Assembly: GCF_019048265.1 (NCBI RefSeq)
Contig: NZ_CP077311.1
Location: 2,241,001 to 2,305,000 of the forward strand
Direction: 5' to 3'
Length of the DNA stretch: 64,000 nucleotides
Origin: Aeromonas sp. FDAARGOS 1405
GTDB taxonomy: Bacteria > Pseudomonadota > Gammaproteobacteria > Enterobacterales > Aeromonadaceae
Shown: one piece after another, positions 1 to 8,910 of the stretch
How positions within the stretch are numbered: the first letter of the stretch is position 1
Layout of the letters: every line of letters begins with the position of its first letter
Notes under the pieces: model-generated
What the model was told of the DNA's origin: nothing
The model's database searches: none
Seen by the model: only the letters and a program-made list of their open reading frames with translations
Translations under genes and position numbers: made by a program

Positions 1-1
1 C

Positions 2-3000
2 TCCAGCGAGAGCGTAACCGAAGGGGGCAATCTGCTGCACAAAGTCACCCTGTCAGATGCGACCCAGGAAGCGACTGAATACGATTTCGCCATTCGTGGT
101 TCGGGCAACAACCCCGCCTCCAACCAGGATTGGGGCAATGCCCAGTTCAGCAATGGTGTGACCTATAACAGCACTACCGGCAAGATCACAGTACCAGCCG
201 GCGTGTCGGACTTCACTGTGACCATCCCGACGGTGAACGATCGCTTGGTCGAAACGAACGAGACCCTCTCGGTGACCATCGGTGGGCAGAGCGGGACCGG
301 CACCATAGTGGACAACGATCGGGCGCCGGTGACCACGGGTGGCTACAGTGCCGGCAAGGAGGACACGCCACTGGTGCTGAAGTGGGCCCAGTTTGGTGCC
401 AGCGATGATCAGGCCGCTTCTGACCTGAGCGTGCAGATCAACACCCTGCCGCTGAGCGGCAAGCTGGAATACCTGAACGCTGCTGGCCAGTGGATTGCGG
501 TGAAGGTGGGGGATCTTGTCTCCTACGCCGATATCGACAGCGGCCATCTGCGCTTTGTGCCTAGCCTCAATGAATCCAGCAGCAATGCCCTCAATGGTGG
601 CGGTACGACGACGGGCAACCAGCAAGGGGACTACGCCACTCTGGGTTACCAGATCAGCGATGGTGCCAACCTGAGTAACTCAGGCAAGCTGGTGATCGAT
701 ATCACAGCGGTCGCGGACAAGCCGGTGGTCGACATCAGCCTGACGGGCAACGGCGTCCCGCTTTATACCCAGTACCCGTCGTCCGGCATCTCCACCGGGG
801 CGTTCCAGAGCGGCAACTTCAACAAGGGCAACTTTGGCATCACCAATAGTCTGACCGACAGCACCACCAGTCAGGATCAAGTGGTGGGTGGCAACGGCAA
901 TGACTACATCGTCAGCGTTAAGGGCGGCGGCGATTACTTCGTCGGCGGTGCTGGCAATGACGTGCTGGTCGGTGGTAACTCCACCTCAGGTGACACCCTC
1001 GACGGCGGTACCGGCAACGATATCCTGGTGGCCGGACTGGGTGGCGACACCCTGTTTGGCGGTGCCGGTACCGACCTGGCCGTACTGATGGGCTCGCGTG
1101 CCAACTATGTCATCGAGCGCAGAAGTGATGGCGGCTTCAACTTCCTGGTGAAGGAGAACGGCGTCACCATCAGCAAGTCGCTCTACGACATCGAGCTGGT
1201 GCAGTTTGATGACGGTATCTACCAGTTCAACCAGACCGACGGCACCCTGACGGCGGTACAGCCGAGCGTGGTGGATTACCCGCTCGAGATCACTGCTTCC
1301 CTGACCGACCGGGATGGTAGCGAGCAGTTCGACAGCCTGGTGCTGACCGGCATGCCGACGGGGTCGACCCTCTATCAGGGCTCCACCGCGCTCGGTACCG
1401 TGGGGGCCAATGGCACGCTGACGCTGAGCGGTCTGTGGAACCAGAGTGCACTGGACATCAAACTGACCGGTCTGACCCTGCGGGTGCCGGGCAGCAGTGC
1501 CGGCCAGTTCGACCTCAAGGTTGAAGCCATCGCCAAGGAAGTGGCGACCGATCAGACCAGCAGCGCATCGGATCAGGACTCGATCCGCATGAGCTACTTC
1601 CTTTCTACCGAAGGGGAGCCGGGCGATCAGAACCGCACCTATGGCAGCGAACACAATATCGTGGTCGGGGATCTGGATGGCAGCGTGGTGCTGCCGGGCC
1701 AGAACTACAACATCGCCTTTATGGTCGACAGCTCGGGCAGTATCGGCACCAGCGCCATGAACACCATAAAGAGCCAGTTGGCACAGATCTTCGCCAGCCT
1801 CAAGGCGAGCGCAGGTAGCGAAGGGGCTGGTACAGTCAACATCATGCTGGTTGACTTTGATGCTCTGTCGAATGCCAGTATTAGTGTGAACCTGAAAGAC
1901 AGCAATGCCTTGAATCAGCTGCAGGCTGTAATCGATTCCATGAGTAGCGGAGGGGGTACCAACTATGAAGATGTGTTCAAGACGGTTGCCAACTGGTTCA
2001 GTAGTTCTACGGCTCAAAGTAACAGTAATGCCAAGAATCTGACCTATTTCATTACCGATGGTCAGCCGACTTATTACCTCGGTAACGAAGGTTCCAACCC
2101 GAGGGTATTGAATTTCTCAGGTAGCAGCTATGACGTCTATCTCAACAGTCTGCTTGGTGGCACCTATATTCCGGGTCGGGTATATAGCTCCAATGGCTAC
2201 ACCATCATCGATAGCGCTGGCCGAGTGTATGCCGATGGTAGATACAGCAACCCGATCGGTTTTATGCGTCCGGATGGTAGAGGGGGATATACCTACTCAA
2301 CACTGGATGGTGATGGCGGCACTACCTCCAGCTCAACTATCAATAACTCGGTAGCAGGTTTTGGGCTGCTTACTGGGATGGGGGTTACGGTAGAAGCGAT
2401 CGGACTGGGGGCCAACATCTCCTACAACGATCTCAAGTCCTATGACTCTGACGGCGTCATCATGACCGGCGTCAACGCCAGCGATTTGGCCAACGCCATC
2501 TTGGGCACCTCGGTGAATAACCTGCCGGGCAGTGACCGGATCGACGGCGGTGCTGGCGACGACATCCTGTTCGGGGATGCCATCCACTTCGCCAGTATCA
2601 ACGGTGAAGGCTACGCGGCCATCAAGCAGTATGTGGCCGGCAAGCTGGGCGCAGGCTCGGTGACCGATGCCCAGGTCCATGACTACATCACGGACCATGC
2701 CAGCGAGTTCGATCAGTCCTCCAGCAATGACAAGGCGGACGTGCTGATTGGCGGGGATGGCAACGACATCCTGTTCGGTCAGGGGGGCGATGACTTCCTG
2801 TTCGGTGGTGCCGGCAACGACATCCTGTTCGGTGGTGCCGGCAACGACACCCTGTATGGCGAGAGCGGTAACGATACCCTGTACGGTGGCAGTGGCAACG
2901 ATACCCTGTTTGGTGGAATCGGCGACGATAACCTGATCGGCGGTCTGGGCAATGACATCCTGGTCGGCGGGCTTGGCAATGACATCCTCAAGGGGGATGG

Positions 3001-3346
3001 CGGTGCCGATACCTTCACCTGGCTGCAGGGCGACACAGCCGCAGGCAGCGTTGCCAAGGATTACGTGGTCGACTTCTCCAAGGCGGAAGGTGACAAGCTG
3101 GATCTGAGCGACCTGCTGGATCACGATGGTTCTCGTAACCAGAACGATCTGAAGAGCCTGCTGTCGGTGTTCCAGGACAATGAGGGGGTACATCTACAGG
3201 TCAAGGAGAGCAGTACTGCGCCGGTGACTCAGGAGATTGTACTGATGAACCATACCTTCGATAGTCTGACGGGGGGGGCCGGTACCACTGCCAACCAGGT
3301 GATCGATTACATGTTGACTAACAACATGCTCGATATCGACAAGTAA
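2..3346 (+). CDS. RTX adhesin with VWA domain, type I secreted (5' partial)
   Basis: C-terminal 1114 residues of a large surface or secreted protein; the frame is open to the left edge, so the GTG at 158 is not a start. In order: a Calx-beta-like repeat (about residues 1-105), a cadherin-like stretch, RTX nonapeptides of GGxGND type (about 295-355), a von Willebrand A domain (about 567-836) with a complete MIDAS (DSSGS, a Thr in GGGTNYED, and Asp in FITDGQP), a dense second RTX block (about 843-1003), and a C-terminal signal ending VIDYMLTNNMLDIDK, typical of T1SS targets of the VCA0849 subclass. RTX repeats fold on Ca2+ after export. Expected role (inference): biofilm or host adhesion. A palindromic terminator follows directly. 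The secretion genes are not in the window. Confidence 0.9.
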   Translation, partial: SSESVTEGGNLLHKVTLSDATQEATEYDFAIRGSGNNPASNQDWGNAQFSNGVTYNSTTGKITVPAGVSDFTVTIPTVNDRLVETNETLSVTIGGQSGTGTIVDNDRAPVTTGGYSAGKEDTPLVLKWAQFGASDDQAASDLSVQINTLPLSGKLEYLNAAGQWIAVKVGDLVSYADIDSGHLRFVPSLNESSSNALNGGGTTTGNQQGDYATLGYQISDGANLSNSGKLVIDITAVADKPVVDISLTGNGVPLYTQYPSSGISTGAFQSGNFNKGNFGITNSLTDSTTSQDQVVGGNGNDYIVSVKGGGDYFVGGAGNDVLVGGNSTSGDTLDGGTGNDILVAGLGGDTLFGGAGTDLAVLMGSRANYVIERRSDGGFNFLVKENGVTISKSLYDIELVQFDDGIYQFNQTDGTLTAVQPSVVDYPLEITASLTDRDGSEQFDSLVLTGMPTGSTLYQGSTALGTVGANGTLTLSGLWNQSALDIKLTGLTLRVPGSSAGQFDLKVEAIAKEVATDQTSSASDQDSIRMSYFLSTEGEPGDQNRTYGSEHNIVVGDLDGSVVLPGQNYNIAFMVDSSGSIGTSAMNTIKSQLAQIFASLKASAGSEGAGTVNIMLVDFDALSNASISVNLKDSNALNQLQAVIDSMSSGGGTNYEDVFKTVANWFSSSTAQSNSNAKNLTYFITDGQPTYYLGNEGSNPRVLNFSGSSYDVYLNSLLGGTYIPGRVYSSNGYTIIDSAGRVYADGRYSNPIGFMRPDGRGGYTYSTLDGDGGTTSSSTINNSVAGFGLLTGMGVTVEAIGLGANISYNDLKSYDSDGVIMTGVNASDLANAILGTSVNNLPGSDRIDGGAGDDILFGDAIHFASINGEGYAAIKQYVAGKLGAGSVTDAQVHDYITDHASEFDQSSSNDKADVLIGGDGNDILFGQGGDDFLFGGAGNDILFGGAGNDTLYGESGNDTLYGGSGNDTLFGGIGDDNLIGGLGNDILVGGLGNDILKGDGGADTFTWLQGDTAAGSVAKDYVVDFSKAEGDKLDLSDLLDHDGSRNQNDLKSLLSVFQDNEGVHLQVKESSTAPVTQEIVLMNHTFDSLTGGAGTTANQVIDYMLTNNMLDIDK

Positions 3347-3369
3347 GCCCAACTCGGGGCAATAAAAAA

Positions 3370-3396
3370 GCGGCAGAGTAATCTGCCGCTTTTTTT
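3370..3396. terminator. Bidirectional terminator between RTX adhesin and lipoprotein
   Basis: An 8-bp stem GCGGCAGA/TCTGCCGC with loop GTAA, an A-run on the left and seven T on the right. It can serve the adhesin on the plus strand and the convergent lipoprotein gene on the minus strand. Confidence 0.85.
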
Positions 3397-3416
3397 ATCT
3401 TTGCAGGTAAGTGAAA

Positions 3417-3911
3417 TCAGTTGCCGAGGGTGGCGAACAGGCTCTGCTCCAGAGAGCCGCGGGAGACACAGACCGGCTTGATGGACGGGGCTGGTACGCG
3501 CTCGCCTGAGGATTCAACAAAGAACAGCTCGGTGTTGCCCTTGACGTTGACAGTGGCCACGCTGCTGTTGCCGCTCTGGGTGATGATCAGGTTGATCTGC
3601 AGGTTCGGGTTGCCCAGTGCTACTTTTGAACCCATGGTACCGCAGTCCAGCCACTCAAGTCCGTCGGCCGACTGGTTGACATTGGCGGTCATCAGGCCGG
3701 CACCGCGCTGACTGTTTTCGATGGTGAGGCCGTGGTCGGTGAACCACTTTTCGGCGCGAGCCCACACCAGATCCACCGGGATCGCCATCTCCTGGGTATT
3801 GTTGGTCGCCTTGGCGACCGGCGGGTTGTAGCGATACTCCTCACCACCGTTATTGTCGCCAGCACAACCTGCCAGCAGCAGCGCCAATGCGCACCCCATC
3901 ATCTTTTTCAT
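3417..3911 (-). CDS. Hypothetical outer-membrane lipoprotein
   Basis: 164 residues starting MKKMMGCALALLLAGC, a type II signal peptide with lipobox LAGC. I chose this ATG over one six codons upstream because GAGAAG lies about 6 nt before it and the signal peptide then begins normally. The mature part has a segment VDLVWARAEKWFTDHGLTIE, reminiscent of the alpha/beta domains of BamC-like lipoproteins, but I do not recognise the family. It is convergent with the adhesin and divergent from the EAL gene, so it is probably a single-gene unit. Confidence 0.75.
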   Translation of the reverse strand: MKKMMGCALALLLAGCAGDNNGGEEYRYNPPVAKATNNTQEMAIPVDLVWARAEKWFTDHGLTIENSQRGAGLMTANVNQSADGLEWLDCGTMGSKVALGNPNLQINLIITQSGNSSVATVNVKGNTELFFVESSGERVPAPSIKPVCVSRGSLEQSLFATLGN

Positions 3912-4096
3912 CTTGCTTCTCTCGTCCATTTATCAGGCCATTGGCCAACCGGTGCCTATTATCACCTGAGCGACAACCTCTGTCAGCATGCGTGCTGCAT
4001 CGGTGTAAATGGAGGGGTTACCGGGGGTGCTTTACAAAATTGGTTTGCTATCATAGATTTGCTCGAAATTCCTCCATAAGCGCCCCTGTGACCAAC

Positions 4097-6049
4097 ATGC
4101 TTACCCCGGATCTGCTTCAGCAGATCATCGACCAGTTGCCAATGAGTATCTTCTGTCGTGATAGGCATGGTCGCTACCTGTTTGCCAATCGTGAATTTGC
4201 CATTGAGGCCAAGCTGGGTTCACCCGCCGAGGTGGTCGGCAAGAGTGATGCAGAGATGCCATGGGGCGATGTATTTCGTACCGAGGACGCGCAGTTGCTG
4301 ACGGGGGGCGTTCCCTTGCTTCATCAACAGTTGCACTGTAATCGGGGTGGTGAGACCTGCTGGATGGAGGTGCACAAGATCCCGCTTTACACGGCTCAGG
4401 GTGAGCCATATGCCGTATTCGGAATGGTCAACGAGATTGCCCAGCGCAAGCACCTGGAACAGACGGTCAAAAAACAGCAGGTGTTGCAGCGTTTTCTGCT
4501 CGATGCCATCCCTGACCTGATCCGTTTCGATGATCACAACGGTGTGTTGCTGGAGTGCAACCAGGCGTTTCTCGACTTTATTGGTCAGGGGGCGAATGAG
4601 GTGCTGGGTCAGCAGCTGCCGTTCCGGCTGGCGGCACCCCAAGGGATGGGCCACGGCGAATGTTGTCTGCTGGATGCCAGAGGGCAGGGACGGCACATGG
4701 AGATCACCCGGGTCGATGTCCCCGATGGGGATGGTCACTCCCTCGGGATCCTGACGCTGGGGCGCGATATCACTGGCTTGCGCACCACTCAGGCACAGTT
4801 GCAGCAGGAGCAGCACTACGACAGCCTCACCGGGCTGCTCAAACTCTCCCGTTTCTTGCAGACCAGCCGCCATTTGGGGGGCCGCAGCGCCACACTGGTG
4901 CTGGTCGATCTGCACCACTTTCGTGAGGTTAACGATCGCTTCGGGATCCGGATTGCTGATCGCCTGCTGAGCCAGGTGGCCAAGCGACTACAGCAATTGG
5001 TTCCGCCGCGAACCTTGCTCTGCCGGGTGGCTGCCGATGACTTCTGTCTGTTACTCCCCGATTTCAACGAGCCGTTGCAGGAGTGGAACCAGCATCTGCA
5101 GCAGCAGTTGATGGAGTACTATCAGGTGGAAGAGCATCGTATCCAGATCCCGGTGTTTCTGGGGCTGGCTCAGGGGCGGGCAAGCGATGCCGAGCGGTTG
5201 CTCAGCCATGCTGAAGCGGCGCTGGCGCAGGGCAAGCGGCAGCAGCAGTACTGCACTCTGTTTGATCCGGCGCTGCACGCCCGGCTCAAGCGGCGTCAAC
5301 TGATCGCCGCCCAGTTACCGCTCGCCATCAAGTCATCCCAGCTGGTTGCCGTCTACCAACCCATTATCAGCAGCACAACCCATCAGCTTTGTGGTGCAGA
5401 ATTGCTTTGCCGCTGGCCGCATCCTGAACTTGGCATGATCTCGCCGGAAGAATTTATTCCACTGGCCGAAGAGATGGGGATCATCGGCCAACTTGGTCAA
5501 CTGATGCTGGAGTTGGGGTGTGCTCAGTTGGCCCAGTGGCAAACCGATCAGCCGGATATGGTACTCTCCATCAACCTTTCGCCGTTGCAGTTTCGTGATC
5601 CGGCGCTCTGCAAGCAGGTGCAGGGCTGCATTGCCCGTCATGGTCTGAATGCAGGCCAGCTGGAGCTGGAGATCACTGAAGGAGTCTTGATGGAGAATGC
5701 CGATGAGATCGAGACCAACCTGGATAACCTGATCGCCGCCGGTTTTCAACTGGCCATCGATGATTTCGGTACCGGGTATTGCTCGCTGGCCTATCTGCCA
5801 AGGCTCAAGGTCGCCACGCTCAAGCTGGATCGCAGCTTCACCCAGGGGTTGGTCAGCAACAGTGCCACCACCGCCATCGTGAGATCGGTCATCGGACTTG
5901 GCCATGAGCTGGGGATCTGCATTACTGCAGAAGGGGTGGAAACCGTCGAGCAACAGTTGTGGCTGACCCAGGCGGGGTGTGATCGGCTACAGGGTTATCT
6001 GTTCAGCCCCCCGTTGCCGCCCGAGCAGTTTGCCGCCAGTTATTTGTGA
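4097..6049 (+). CDS. PAS-PAS-GGDEF-EAL protein, likely c-di-GMP phosphodiesterase
   Basis: 650 residues, soluble, no membrane segments. Two PAS domains (about 10-105 and 120-235) precede a GGDEF domain (about 242-395) whose signature is degraded to AADDF (about 311), so cyclase activity is unlikely. The EAL domain (about 410-650) keeps the residues expected of an active enzyme: GAELLCRW (E about 435), NLSP, ELEITE, DDFGTGYCSL (about 555), LKLDRSF, AEGVET and QGYLF. It should hydrolyse c-di-GMP, with PAS sensing and perhaps the degenerate GGDEF binding GTP as a regulator. Start is ATG 4097; GTG 4088 is an alternative, and neither has a strong SD. Its position near an RTX adhesin suggests, but does not prove, a biofilm link. 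Confidence 0.85.
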   Translation: MLTPDLLQQIIDQLPMSIFCRDRHGRYLFANREFAIEAKLGSPAEVVGKSDAEMPWGDVFRTEDAQLLTGGVPLLHQQLHCNRGGETCWMEVHKIPLYTAQGEPYAVFGMVNEIAQRKHLEQTVKKQQVLQRFLLDAIPDLIRFDDHNGVLLECNQAFLDFIGQGANEVLGQQLPFRLAAPQGMGHGECCLLDARGQGRHMEITRVDVPDGDGHSLGILTLGRDITGLRTTQAQLQQEQHYDSLTGLLKLSRFLQTSRHLGGRSATLVLVDLHHFREVNDRFGIRIADRLLSQVAKRLQQLVPPRTLLCRVAADDFCLLLPDFNEPLQEWNQHLQQQLMEYYQVEEHRIQIPVFLGLAQGRASDAERLLSHAEAALAQGKRQQQYCTLFDPALHARLKRRQLIAAQLPLAIKSSQLVAVYQPIISSTTHQLCGAELLCRWPHPELGMISPEEFIPLAEEMGIIGQLGQLMLELGCAQLAQWQTDQPDMVLSINLSPLQFRDPALCKQVQGCIARHGLNAGQLELEITEGVLMENADEIETNLDNLIAAGFQLAIDDFGTGYCSLAYLPRLKVATLKLDRSFTQGLVSNSATTAIVRSVIGLGHELGICITAEGVETVEQQLWLTQAGCDRLQGYLFSPPLPPEQFAASYL

Positions 6050-6060
6050 CAGTCTGCAAT

Positions 6061-6097
6061 AACAGAGAGGCCACCCGCAGGTGGCCTCTCTGTTTGT
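6061..6097. terminator. Bidirectional terminator, EAL gene / rraB
   Basis: Perfect 15-bp stem AACAGAGAGGCCACC / GGTGGCCTCTCTGTT with a CGCA loop between two convergent genes. The T-run is short on the plus strand. Confidence 0.75.
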
Positions 6098-6105
6098 GGC
6101 AGGGA

Positions 6106-6453
6106 TCAATCCTGAAAGTAGGTGCCCCAGCCATCGTAGTCCACCCCATATTTTTCCAGGATGGGCAGCATCTTTTCGATATCGGCAACGATGGCTTCGA
6201 CATCCAGCTTGCACTCGATGGTGGCATCGAAGCAGAAGATGGTGGCGCCGTCATCCAGTTCCATCTCTTCGGCATCGGTCACTTCAAAACCGGCCTTGAA
6301 CAGGTCAACCGCTGCTTTTTCCAGACGGTCGAAATCCTGGCAGGCGAAGTGGTGCTCGATGTCGTAATCCGCATCGGGATTGCTGCCATCGGCCAGCAGT
6401 TCGTTGACGATCTCGGTGGTCTCTTCACGCCACTCTTGCATATTCAGACTCAT
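6106..6453 (-). CDS. rraB: RraB, regulator of RNase E activity
   Basis: 115 residues, the usual RraB length. In E. coli RraB binds the C-terminal scaffold of RNase E and inhibits it, remodelling the degradosome. The protein is acidic, with the family blocks [20 protein letters not shown] in the middle and [15 protein letters not shown] at the C-terminus. The start [12 protein letters not shown] is set by GGAGG 6 nt upstream; a longer reading from 6474 would lack this SD. A single gene, with its terminator shared with the EAL gene. Confidence 0.92.
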   Translation of the reverse strand: MSLNMQEWREETTEIVNELLADGSNPDADYDIEHHFACQDFDRLEKAAVDLFKAGFEVTDAEEMELDDGATIFCFDATIECKLDVEAIVADIEKMLPILEKYGVDYDGWGTYFQD

Positions 6454-6667
6454 GTTGCCTCCAGGCGGTATCATTGCGGCAAAGCATACTCGCAGAGTGG
6501 ATTCGGCTCAATGTGGCAAAGCTATAGAGGCCGTGATTTCCCGCGGTTTGGTGATCATTCATATATGAGACGGGTCACGGTTAGGCAGATTTCTGCTCCG
6601 AAACGGCTAATAACCGTTCATTGCGTTCAGTTGTTGAGCGAACGTGCTTTTTATCGTGCCATCATGG

Positions 6668-6706
6668 TTGACACTCTGCGCTGGAAAGGGTTTAATGCGC
6701 GCCGTT
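6668..6706 (+). promoter_or_regulatory. Sigma70 promoter of the tRNA-Phe/tRNA-Asn operon
   Basis: Consensus -35 TTGACA (6668-6673), 17-bp spacer, -10 TTTAAT (6691-6696), followed by GCGCGCC. A GC-rich discriminator of this kind is characteristic of stringently controlled stable-RNA promoters. Confidence 0.85.
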
Positions 6707-6782
6707 GCCCAGATAGCTCAGTCGGTAGAGCAGGGGATTGAAAATCCCCGTGTCGGCGGTTCGATTCCGTCTCTGGGCACCA
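6707..6782 (+). tRNA. tRNA-Phe(GAA)
   Basis: 76 nt with an encoded CCA end. Acceptor GCCCAGA pairs with TCTGGGC; anticodon GAA is at 6740-6742 between the AGGGGATT and AAATCCCC arms; the T-loop is GGTTCGATTCC. Confidence 0.97.
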
Positions 6783-6786
6783 CAAT

Positions 6787-6862
6787 TCCTCCTTAGTTCA
6801 GTCGGTAGAACGGCGGACTGTTAATCCGTATGTCACTGGTTCAAGTCCAGTAGGAGGAGCCA
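6787..6862 (+). tRNA. tRNA-Asn(GTT)
   Basis: 76 nt with an encoded CCA end, 4 nt after tRNA-Phe, so co-transcribed. Acceptor TCCTCCT pairs with AGGAGGA; anticodon GTT is at 6820-6822. The body is nearly identical to E. coli tRNA-Asn. Confidence 0.97.
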
Positions 6863-6871
6863 AATTCGAAA

Positions 6872-6898
6872 AGCCCGCTCAATTGAGCGGGCTTTTTC
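6872..6898 (+). terminator. Terminator of the tRNA operon
   Basis: Stem AGCCCGCTC / GAGCGGGCT, loop AATT, then TTTTT. Confidence 0.9.
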
Positions 6899-7220
6899 AT
6901 TTCTAGTTGCTGTTGCATGCTGCCAAAAAGAGCGTCGCGCTACAGGTGGCACTGAACAGCAGCATTCCGGTCTGCAGCATGCTGCCAGGGCATGGCTTCT
7001 TCTCTCTTTTTCTGGCCCTGATCCACTTCGGTTTCATCACATTCCCTTATCTATTTTGTCGGCCTGAATGGCTGCACTCCTGTGCAGGCGAGCCATCTTT
7101 GTTGAATGGCGCCATGGCGTCAATCTCCCCCGCAAAACAATTAATTCAGCACCGTTGAAGAGCTGCTTGTCTGGTGATGTTTCGACCTTTAAGCCATTGT
7201 TAACATTTTGGAAAACCGGA

Positions 7221-7249
7221 GTGACCCTGTGGCTGGGCGAGGATATGAT
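7221..7249 (+). promoter_or_regulatory. Candidate promoter of the prolyl aminopeptidase gene
   Basis: GTGACC (-35, 4/6 match), 17-bp spacer, TATGAT (-10, 5/6), 40 nt before the start codon. The remaining 6900-7220 shows no convincing gene; a short open frame at 6907-7158 has no SD and no recognisable protein. Confidence 0.45.
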
Positions 7250-7288
7250 GGGGTCAATGATGTTCCCATCCTGACGGAGAGATCCCAG

Positions 7289-8563
7289 ATGAACAGCCCC
7301 TTGAGCTATGTACTGGACGGCATTCATTGCGAGCCGCACTTTTTTACCGTTCCCCTCGATCATGAGGAGCCGGATGGTGACAGCATTACCCTGTTTGCCC
7401 GCACCCTCTGCCGTAAAGACAAACTCGATGAGAAGTTGCCCTGGCTGCTGTTTTTGCAAGGTGGGCCGGGATTCGGGGCGCCGCGCCCGACGGCTAACAG
7501 TGGTTGGCTCAAGCGGGCGTTGCAGGAGTTCAGAGTGCTGCTGCTGGATCAGCGTGGCACCGGGATGTCGAGCCCCATCCATGGGCATATTCTGGCCAAA
7601 ATGACACCGACCGAGCAGGCGGAGTATCTCAGCCATTTTCGCGCCGACAGCATAGTGCAAGATGCCGAGTTCATCCGGCAGGAGCTCAGCCCCAAGCATC
7701 GCTGGAGCCTGCTGGGGCAAAGCTTTGGCGGCTTTTGCTGCCTGACCTATCTCTCGTTTTTCCCTGACAGTCTGCGGGAGGTCTATATCACCGGCGGTAT
7801 CGCGCCGATCGGCCGCAGTGCCGAGGAGGTTTACCGCGCCACCTACCAGCGGGTGGCCGACAAGAACCGCGCCTTCTTCGCCCGCTTCCCCCACGCTCAG
7901 GGGATTGCCAACCGGCTGGCCAACCATCTGCACCAGCACGATGTGCGACTGCCCAACGGCCAGCGCCTGACGGTGGAGCAGTTCCAGCAGCAAGGGCTGG
8001 ATCTCGGCGCTACGGGTGCCTTTGAGGAGCTTTATTACCTGCTGGAGGAGGCCTTTATCGGTGACAAGCTGAGCCCGGCCTTTCTCTATCAGGTGCAGAG
8101 CATGCAGCCATTCAATACCAACCCGCTGTTTGCCATCTTGCACGAAGCTATCTATGCCGAAGGGGAGGCGACTCGCTGGGCCGCCGCCCGGGTCAGGGGG
8201 GAATTCCCGGCGGTGAACTGGGCACCCGGCAAGGATTTCGCCTTCACCGGCGAGATGGTTTACCCCTGGATGTTCGAGCAGTTCCGCGAGTTGCTGCCCC
8301 TGAAAGAGGCTGCCCATCAGTTGGCCAACAAGGCTGACTGGGGGGCGCTCTATGACTCGGCACAGCTTGCCCGCAACAAGGTGCCGGTAGCCTGCGCCGT
8401 CTATCCCGAGGATATGTATGTGGAGTTTGACTACAGTCGCGAAACTCTGCGTGGCCTTGGCAACAGTCGTGCCTGGATCACCAATGAATATGAGCACAAC
8501 GGTTTGCGCGCCGATGGTGAAGAGATTCTTGATCGTCTGATCGCGTTGAATCGCGACCGTTAA
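7289..8563 (+). CDS. pip: Prolyl aminopeptidase (proline iminopeptidase), S33 family
   Basis: 424 residues, matching the large Aeromonas sobria-type enzyme. It removes N-terminal proline from peptides in the cytoplasm. It has an alpha/beta-hydrolase fold with oxyanion segment QGGPGFG (about 57-63), nucleophile elbow GQSFGG (Ser145), and a C-terminal region carrying YPEDMYVEFDY and NEYEHNGLRADGE, where the family places catalytic Asp and His. The start MNSPLSYVLDG follows GGAG 9 nt upstream; the frame is open further upstream but that part is not protein-like. It stands alone between two hairpins. Confidence 0.93.
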   Translation: MNSPLSYVLDGIHCEPHFFTVPLDHEEPDGDSITLFARTLCRKDKLDEKLPWLLFLQGGPGFGAPRPTANSGWLKRALQEFRVLLLDQRGTGMSSPIHGHILAKMTPTEQAEYLSHFRADSIVQDAEFIRQELSPKHRWSLLGQSFGGFCCLTYLSFFPDSLREVYITGGIAPIGRSAEEVYRATYQRVADKNRAFFARFPHAQGIANRLANHLHQHDVRLPNGQRLTVEQFQQQGLDLGATGAFEELYYLLEEAFIGDKLSPAFLYQVQSMQPFNTNPLFAILHEAIYAEGEATRWAAARVRGEFPAVNWAPGKDFAFTGEMVYPWMFEQFRELLPLKEAAHQLANKADWGALYDSAQLARNKVPVACAVYPEDMYVEFDYSRETLRGLGNSRAWITNEYEHNGLRADGEEILDRLIALNRDR

Positions 8564-8576
8564 TTGTCGTTATCGG

Positions 8577-8612
8577 CAATCATCGCGGGAGTCCGGACTC
8601 CCGCGATGATTG
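8577..8612 (+). terminator. Perfect 36-nt palindrome after pip, possible terminator
   Basis: An 18-bp inverted repeat with no spacer, from CAATCATCGCGGG to CCCGCGATGATTG, 14 nt after the stop. The U-tract is poor (TTGTTA), so it may stabilise the mRNA end rather than terminate efficiently. The rest of the gap to 8910 holds nothing recognisable. Confidence 0.5.
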
Positions 8613-8910
8613 TTATGGATGGTTGTTATGAAAGCGTGACGCCCTGAACCTTGCCCCGCGCCTGCCAGACGATGAGTGGATAGCCGGCTGATTAATTTCC
8701 CCCTCTTTCACTGTTTCTGCCGATCCCTCACCATATACTTGCCAAACGACTCTGTATTGAGCCGCGGTCAAACCGATTGACCAACTCGTGCTCGTTACCA
8801 TTAGAAAGTCGCTCTACCGCTCTGTATCCCGCGTATCAGATATGCCATCTCTGCATGCCCCGCAATCCGGGGTAGGGGATGGTCGTGCTTTTCAATCAAG
8901 ATAAGGATGT

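Noticed and set aside
986..2017. Long minus-strand open frame opposite the RTX/VWA gene
   Set aside because: Shadow of a GC-rich coding strand; the plus strand has clear domains and the frame has no recognisable protein.
2520..3010. Tandem DNA repeats
   Set aside because: They encode the RTX nonapeptides; not a CRISPR or a non-coding repeat.
6707..6862. tRNA genes as an integration site of a genomic island
   Set aside because: No repeat of the tRNA 3' end and no integrase nearby.
6907..7158. Open frame of 83 codons after the tRNA genes
   Set aside because: No SD, no protein features, and it lies in a region of mixed composition upstream of pip.
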